A stretch of 64,000 bases of DNA from Bacillus sp. CH30_1T (GTDB taxonomy: Bacteria > Bacillota > Bacilli > Bacillales > Bacillaceae_B), in the NCBI RefSeq assembly GCF_008364765.1, contig NZ_VTUY01000006.1:179169-243168 (forward strand), read 5' to 3'. Shown piece after piece: positions 58,887-64,000 of the stretch; positions within the stretch are counted from its first letter, which is position 1, and every line of letters begins with the position of its first letter. The translations under genes and the position numbers were made by a program. Under the pieces are notes generated by a model. That model ran no database searches. It was not told the origin of the DNA and saw only the letters and a program-made list of their open reading frames with translations.

Positions 58887-60164
58887 ATGCGTTGGGGGAT
58901 ACTTGCGTTCTTATTTTTTCTTGCGGTGATCAACTTTGCAGATAAATCCATCGCAGGGCTTGCGGCTGTTCCAATTATGAAAGATCTTAATCTGACATAT
59001 TCACAATGGGGAGTGGTAGGCAGCAGCTTTTTTTGGTTCTTTTCGATTGCCGGTGTGATCGGAGCTGCATTGTCTGACAGAATAGGGACAAAGAAAATGT
59101 TGGCTATTATGGCACTCATTTGGTCTGTTGTCCAATTTAGTGCGTTTATCATTACTGGGCTCCCTTTACTACTACTGTCCCGTGTTCTATTAGGAATTGG
59201 GGAAGGGCCGTTTTATGCGACGGCTGTCAACCATCTGAACAAGTGGTTTCCTCCAGAATCCCGCAGTTTGCCGCTCTCTATCTTGAATTTCGGCAATTCG
59301 ATTGGCGCGTTGGTATCCGCTCCGATTTTGGTTGCTTTGATCGTAAGCAGCGGCTGGCGTATAGCTTATGGAATATTAGGATGTATAAGCTTAATTTGGT
59401 TTATTCTTTGGATGTGGTTAGGACGCGATAAACCTGAGAACAAGGTGATAGCAAGTGATTCTAAAGAACCTTTAGAAAAAATCAAATGGTCCGAACTCGT
59501 AGTCATTTTACGATCGAGAACCTTTATATTTACTAGTCTTGCTGGGTTTGCCGCTTACTGGATGGTGGCGTTCATTCTTGTATGGATGCCTACATATCTT
59601 ACTGAGGTCAAAAGCTTTACGCAAACAAACATGGGGTACTTTATAGCTACAGCTGGTGTTATCGCAAGCGTTTTATATATAACACTGTCATGGCTGACAG
59701 ATCGTTTATTCAGAAAGAATCAGAGTTATAGAAAATCACATGTTCTTGTCTCTGGACTGTCTTTAATATTCGCTGGAATACTCTTTTATTCTCTCACACT
59801 CCTATCTTATTCAGCCTGGATTTTTGCTGTAATGTGTTTTGTTCAGGCTTCAGCGATTCTCATGTTTATCATGGGACCGCAGATTGTCACTCATTTACTT
59901 CCTGAACGTGGAGGGTTAATGTCGGGCTTAATGATGGGTATTGCAACATTAGCGGGTATTGTTGGATCAGCTGTTGTCGGTAACTTTGTACAATCGGCAG
60001 GAAATCACGCAGCCCAAGGGTTTAATAATGCTATCCTATTATCTTCGGCCTTATTATTCATCTTTGGATTCTGTTTCTTACTTCTTGCTAATCCAGAAAG
60101 AAGGGTGGGAGTTAATAGCCCTTCAATTAAAAATTCTCAGGTGAACGAACGAATAGTTAACTAG
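58887..60164 (+). CDS. MFS transporter, anion:cation symporter-like
   Basis: A 425-residue major facilitator with 12 hydrophobic helices. The loop D-R-I-G-T-K-K-M between helices 2 and 3 and L-G-I-G-E-G-P-F-Y in helix 4 are typical of the ACS family, whose members take up organic anions such as hexuronates and glucarate. In this cassette it is the likely importer of a sulfated or carboxylated substrate. The start ATG lies behind GGGAGGG. It follows the sulfatase gene by 95 bases and is the last gene of the cassette. Confidence 0.9.
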   Translation: MRWGILAFLFFLAVINFADKSIAGLAAVPIMKDLNLTYSQWGVVGSSFFWFFSIAGVIGAALSDRIGTKKMLAIMALIWSVVQFSAFIITGLPLLLLSRVLLGIGEGPFYATAVNHLNKWFPPESRSLPLSILNFGNSIGALVSAPILVALIVSSGWRIAYGILGCISLIWFILWMWLGRDKPENKVIASDSKEPLEKIKWSELVVILRSRTFIFTSLAGFAAYWMVAFILVWMPTYLTEVKSFTQTNMGYFIATAGVIASVLYITLSWLTDRLFRKNQSYRKSHVLVSGLSLIFAGILFYSLTLLSYSAWIFAVMCFVQASAILMFIMGPQIVTHLLPERGGLMSGLMMGIATLAGIVGSAVVGNFVQSAGNHAAQGFNNAILLSSALLFIFGFCFLLLANPERRVGVNSPSIKNSQVNERIVN

Positions 60165-60194
60165 ATTTTAGGTTAGAAGATATTGGTATTCAGG

Positions 60195-60234
60195 AAAAAA
60201 GCTTGGACAATCCAATTATTCCAAGCTTTTTTTC
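60195..60234 (+). terminator. Cassette terminator
   Basis: AAAAAGCTTGGA and TCCAAGCTTTTT form a 12 bp stem around an 11 to 12 base loop, followed by T residues. Confidence 0.92.
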
Positions 60235-60730
60235 GTCTGCTCAATTCTTGTCAAATTCTGTTTAGATTACATGATAGGTCCTTTTTGGGGGAATTTCATG
60301 TCGAATATTTAGGTCTTAACACCTATTACCATTGCAACACCCTGATGGGTTGCTGGTTCAGAGGATAATAGACTGATAAATAGCATTCTTTCTATATTCT
60401 TTTTCCTAATTGAAAGGGAGATAGCAATTAACATATGAATGGAAAGCTTAAAAATCTACAAAAACGTTTTAACTGAATATTCATTACTGATAACGCATCA
60501 AGTTCAGGAAGTAGATCTTTTTTCCTGTTGATGCTCTTGATTTTATTGTAAAAGATGGGATGTTACCAAACGATTCCCCCCATTGCCGCAGTATTGAAGG
60601 TTATATAAAATTTGAACTAGGGTACCCATATTTTTCAAATAGATCTATTTATTAGTTGCTTGAATGTTCTTTGATCACACGTTAACAGGGTTGCTGTAGT
60701 GTTTAACCAATTAAAACGAGGGGGAACGTT
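60235..60730. other. Intergenic region upstream of protease 3
   Basis: I find no gene, RNA or repeat of known type in these 496 bases. The 14 base motif shared by regulator 2 and protease 2 is absent. The ribosome binding site AGGGGGAACG of the next gene closes the region. Confidence 0.5.
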
Positions 60731-63700
60731 ATGAATAAAGGAAAGCTTAATCCTATTATTAAGGGCACTTTAATTGCTAGTTTGCTAGTTTCGGCAGGTG
60801 TTCCATCTGGAGCTATCGCTGAAGATAATTTTCAGAATAAACAGAAAAACATAGAGCAGATGTTGATGAACTTAACGGACCAGCAAAGGAAGGCACTAAA
60901 AGAACTGGAAATCTCTCCTAGTTTCACCATTTCACCGGAGATAAACCAAAACAGCTCTGAAATGGTTGACGTAATCGTTGAATTTAATCAGGCTCCTGCA
61001 AAAGTAGAGGTAGCAAAGCAAGCTGTCAAAGGGAAAAGAATGACTCTTTCTTCCGCAAATGATAAAGCAAAAGTTGAGCACGATACGTTTAAAAATGAGT
61101 GGGATAAAATCAAAAAACTGAATAGACCCGATGAAGAAAAAATGAAAGATGCCAAAATCACGGGTGAATTCCATGAGGCATTCAATGGAGTAGCGATGAC
61201 GTTGCCGGCTAGAGCAGTTCAAGAACTGATAAGTACAGGAGTCGTGAAACGAGTATGGAAGGATAATGAAGTTAAGCTTGACCTCCCACAAGAGGCAAAA
61301 GAAATGAACTCAGGTACGCCATCAAAGGTAGATGACAGTCTTCCACAAATTGGTGCGGACAAGCTTCATCAAGAGAATATTACTGGAACAGGAGTTAAAG
61401 TAGGGGTTATTGATACAGGTATCGACTATAATCATCCAGATTTAAAAGGCTCTTATAAAGGCGGATACGATTTTGTCGATAATGATTCAGATCCTATGGA
61501 GGCAACTTATCAAGATTGGAAGGATTCCGGAAAGCCTGAATTCAATGGGAGTAGTTATTATACATACCATGGAACTCACGTAGCAGGATCCATTGCAGCA
61601 TCAAAGGAAAACAGCTCTCCATCAGCCGTAAAAGGGGTAGCCCCTGATGTGGATCTCTATGCGTACCGGGTGTTGGGGCCATATGGCAGTGGATCGACTG
61701 CTGCGGTTATGGCGGGTATTGACAAGGCAGTAACAGATGGCATGGATGTTATCAATCTGTCTCTTGGTTCTAATGTCAATGACCCTCTTAATCCGACGTC
61801 TATAGCGGTAAACAATGCAATGCTATCAGGTGTTGTTACCGTCGTTGCGGCAGGTAACACTGGCCCGTCTGAAAAATCACTGGGATCTCCAGGATCGGCT
61901 GCACTAGCGATAACTGTGGGAGCAAGTGATGTGTCATTAACGATTCCGACGATTAGTGCCAGCGCCGGTGACCAAGAAATAACGGATATGAAGCTGATAG
62001 CACAAAATTTTACAGATAATTTGGAAGACCTTGAAAATATGACCCTTCCAATTGTTGAAGTAGGAATAGGAAGACAAAGCGATTTTACTAATAAAGATGT
62101 AGCTGGTAAGGTAGCGTTTATAGAACGCGGCCTCATTACTTTCGATGAAAAAGTGCAAAATGCAAAAGATGCAGGTGCTAAAGCGGCGATCATTTATAAC
62201 AATGTGGATGGTGAAATCGAAGCTTATATAGGCGAAGGGACTAATTATATTCCTGCTTTCCGCATTTCAAAGGCTGCTGGCGAACAACTGAAATCACAAA
62301 CAGAAATCACCTTCGGGGCATTAGGAAGCGTCAAGACAGAAGGCGATCACTTAGCGGAATTCAGTTCTAGAGGTCCAGCTCACGGGAGTGATGACATTAA
62401 ACCAGATGTCACAGGACCAGGTGTGTCGATATTCTCGACTTTCCCAGAGTTTATCAATAATCCTGAAGATGGAGAAAGTTATGATACTGCTTATGGCAGA
62501 CTAAGTGGAACATCAATGGCCTCTCCTCATGTAGCAGGAGCAGCAGCACTCATCTTGCAAGCCCATCCTGATTACACACCTTTTGAAGTTAAGGAAGCTC
62601 TAATGAATACAGCTGACGAAATGAATGGCGACTATTCCGTTAATGAAATTGGAGCAGGCAGAATTGATGTTCATGAAGCAGTCCATTCGGATGTATTGTT
62701 GAAGGTTCTTGACAAAACAAAGCATGAACAAGATGGCCAAATTGTCGATATTGATGAAGAAACTGGTTCAATTGCTTTCGGTAGTCACTTTATAGAGGAT
62801 GAGGGAGAAATCGAAGACAGCAGAAAAGTTGTCATTCAAAACCTCAATGAAAATGATGTAAAGGAATTCAACACAAATGTTGAGTTTTTACCAGCTAACG
62901 GTCATATTCAAGATGCCGGCAAAAATGGTGTTGAAATAGAAATTCAAAATACTGTTACGATAGAAGCTGGAAAAACTGCCGAGATTGTGCCGACAATTCA
63001 TGTTTCTGACGATGCTGAATTGGGAAGGTATGAAGGATACATCCATTTTGTTAATACGAACAATGAAGAAGAGAGTTATCAAATACCATTTTCAATCAAT
63101 CTGAAAAATGGCAAGGGCTTTGAGTATATGCAATTGAATAGACCAATGATTACGAATGGTACAAATCAACATCCGTATTGGACGCCATATACCTCTGCAA
63201 GACTCAGATTGGCAAGCCAGTTAGAGACAATCGACGTTTTAGTAAAAGATGGAAAAACAGGAGATCCAGTTGGATTAATAGGGACTTTAGAATCAGGTCA
63301 TTTATTAACAGGCGTTGATTATATTGCCAGTCAAATATTCGATGGCAGGGTATATCCATTCACCGGTGATCCAGAAAAGCCGATTTCCGAAAATGAGGTA
63401 AAGCTGCCGGAAGGTAATTATACGTTCGAAATGATAGGGTATGATGAGCAAGGTAAACCATACAGCAAGGACGCGATTGTTATGGTTGACAATACACCTC
63501 CGGAATTGGAACTATCAATGGACCCCGGTATTTATGAAGTGAACGATTCGATGTATACAGAAGAACAAGGGTATGATGGCCCTGCAGTATGGGTGCACGG
63601 TAATGTATATGATTCCACGGTTGACGCCCTCAAACAGAAAGGGCTGAATATTGATCAATCCGTGAATGGAGTAACATGGTGGGAATATAACTTCATGCTT

Positions 63701-64000
63701 CATTATCTTCTTAATGTTGATAAGGACGGCAACTTCAAATTCCCTGCAACGAAAGAAAGAATAGACCAAATGTCTTATGTAGACTCCAACCTGTTTGTTT
63801 TCGACAATGCCACAGCATCTGAAGCATATCCTAAGAGCGTCAAACGTTACCAGTTCATAAAAGAAGGAACGCAATATGCAGTTCCTAGTTATGACAAAGA
63901 AAAGGTTCGTCTGGGTGACGAAATTACCATGACCTTGAATTTAAACAATATTGAGCAGTTTGCTTCTGGTGAATTCAGCGTACCTTTCATTAAAAGTTTG
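60731..64000 (+). CDS. Secreted multidomain S8 serine protease 3, 3' end outside the window
   Basis: The frame is open for 1090 codons to the window edge. The signal peptide is about 1-30 (A-I-A-E). An I9-like propeptide follows. The catalytic residues are Asp228 (I-D-T-G), His280 (H-G-T-H) and Ser595 (G-T-S-M-A-S-P), with a PA insert and an Fn3-like domain. The last visible part (from about 1055, R-L-G-D-E-I-T-M-T-L-N-L-N-N) is the start of the cohesin-like domain seen in the other two. It resembles protease 1 more than protease 2, for example D-E-E-T-G-S-I-A-F-G-S-H against D-E-E-T-A-S-I-S-F-G-S-H. The ATG follows AGGGGGAACGTT. Dockerin and tail are expected beyond 64000. Confidence 0.92.
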   Translation, partial: MNKGKLNPIIKGTLIASLLVSAGVPSGAIAEDNFQNKQKNIEQMLMNLTDQQRKALKELEISPSFTISPEINQNSSEMVDVIVEFNQAPAKVEVAKQAVKGKRMTLSSANDKAKVEHDTFKNEWDKIKKLNRPDEEKMKDAKITGEFHEAFNGVAMTLPARAVQELISTGVVKRVWKDNEVKLDLPQEAKEMNSGTPSKVDDSLPQIGADKLHQENITGTGVKVGVIDTGIDYNHPDLKGSYKGGYDFVDNDSDPMEATYQDWKDSGKPEFNGSSYYTYHGTHVAGSIAASKENSSPSAVKGVAPDVDLYAYRVLGPYGSGSTAAVMAGIDKAVTDGMDVINLSLGSNVNDPLNPTSIAVNNAMLSGVVTVVAAGNTGPSEKSLGSPGSAALAITVGASDVSLTIPTISASAGDQEITDMKLIAQNFTDNLEDLENMTLPIVEVGIGRQSDFTNKDVAGKVAFIERGLITFDEKVQNAKDAGAKAAIIYNNVDGEIEAYIGEGTNYIPAFRISKAAGEQLKSQTEITFGALGSVKTEGDHLAEFSSRGPAHGSDDIKPDVTGPGVSIFSTFPEFINNPEDGESYDTAYGRLSGTSMASPHVAGAAALILQAHPDYTPFEVKEALMNTADEMNGDYSVNEIGAGRIDVHEAVHSDVLLKVLDKTKHEQDGQIVDIDEETGSIAFGSHFIEDEGEIEDSRKVVIQNLNENDVKEFNTNVEFLPANGHIQDAGKNGVEIEIQNTVTIEAGKTAEIVPTIHVSDDAELGRYEGYIHFVNTNNEEESYQIPFSINLKNGKGFEYMQLNRPMITNGTNQHPYWTPYTSARLRLASQLETIDVLVKDGKTGDPVGLIGTLESGHLLTGVDYIASQIFDGRVYPFTGDPEKPISENEVKLPEGNYTFEMIGYDEQGKPYSKDAIVMVDNTPPELELSMDPGIYEVNDSMYTEEQGYDGPAVWVHGNVYDSTVDALKQKGLNIDQSVNGVTWWEYNFMLHYLLNVDKDGNFKFPATKERIDQMSYVDSNLFVFDNATASEAYPKSVKRYQFIKEGTQYAVPSYDKEKVRLGDEITMTLNLNNIEQFASGEFSVPFIKSL

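Noticed and set aside
61657-62193. A 178-codon minus-strand open frame inside protease 3, with a similar one inside protease 1 at 43024-43305
   Set aside because: It is rich in Ser, Ala and Thr in the manner of antisense of a biased coding sequence, and the related proteases generate the same shadow because they are homologous.

Overview
The window is a chromosomal segment of a low-GC Gram-positive endospore-former of the family Bacillaceae. This rests on conserved gene order (yvcI-rapZ-yvcK-whiA-crh, clpP with a CtsR box, cggR-gapA-pgk-tpiA-gpmI-eno, secG-est-rnr-smpB-ssrA), Bacillus-type ribosome binding sites, a CggR operator and a qoxABCD operon. The dockerin-bearing subtilases and the dispersed palindromes suggest a Rossellomorea-like environmental Bacillus, but the genus is a guess.

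Bases 1-21350 are mostly core genome. They hold the end of an SGNH hydrolase gene, the Nudix/RapZ/YvcK/WhiA/Crh cluster, clpP on the minus strand, tRNA-Arg(CCG) and a decayed copy of that tRNA, sigma-54, a small glutaredoxin, the glycolytic operon, secG, a carboxylesterase behind three palindromes, RNase R, SmpB and tmRNA. Bases 21400-38750 are a mosaic: an AraC-controlled sugar (possibly polyol) cluster with two Gfo/Idh/MocA dehydrogenases and an orphan binding protein, a PAP2 phosphatase, membrane and DUF2935 proteins, the quinol oxidase operon qoxABCD, a Fur-box operon of an AlcB-like acetyltransferase and an HSL-type hydrolase, a VOC protein and aspartase.

Bases 38990-64000 are an accessory region built around giant secreted subtilases. 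It contains one decayed 3' fragment, two complete genes of about 1385 codons and a fourth gene cut by the window end. Each complete protein reads as signal peptide, I9-like propeptide, S8 catalytic domain with a PA insert, Fn3-like domain, cohesin-like domain, carboxypeptidase-regulatory-like domain, two-repeat dockerin-like domain and a short conserved tail. Two HTH-TPR regulators of the RNPP architecture lie upstream of protease units, and one shares a DNA motif with the protease that follows it. A LysR-controlled cassette (aldehyde dehydrogenase, iron-type alcohol dehydrogenase, alkylsulfatase-like metallo-hydrolase, MFS transporter) sits inside the protease array and would make a coherent route from alkyl sulfate to alcohol, aldehyde and acid.

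At least six full or partial copies of one dispersed palindromic repeat family lie in the intergenic gaps. Their outer and inner stem sequences differ between copies while staying self-complementary within each copy. The most promising lead for a new system is the set of proteases that carry both cohesin-like and dockerin-like modules and appear to be under local quorum-type regulators.
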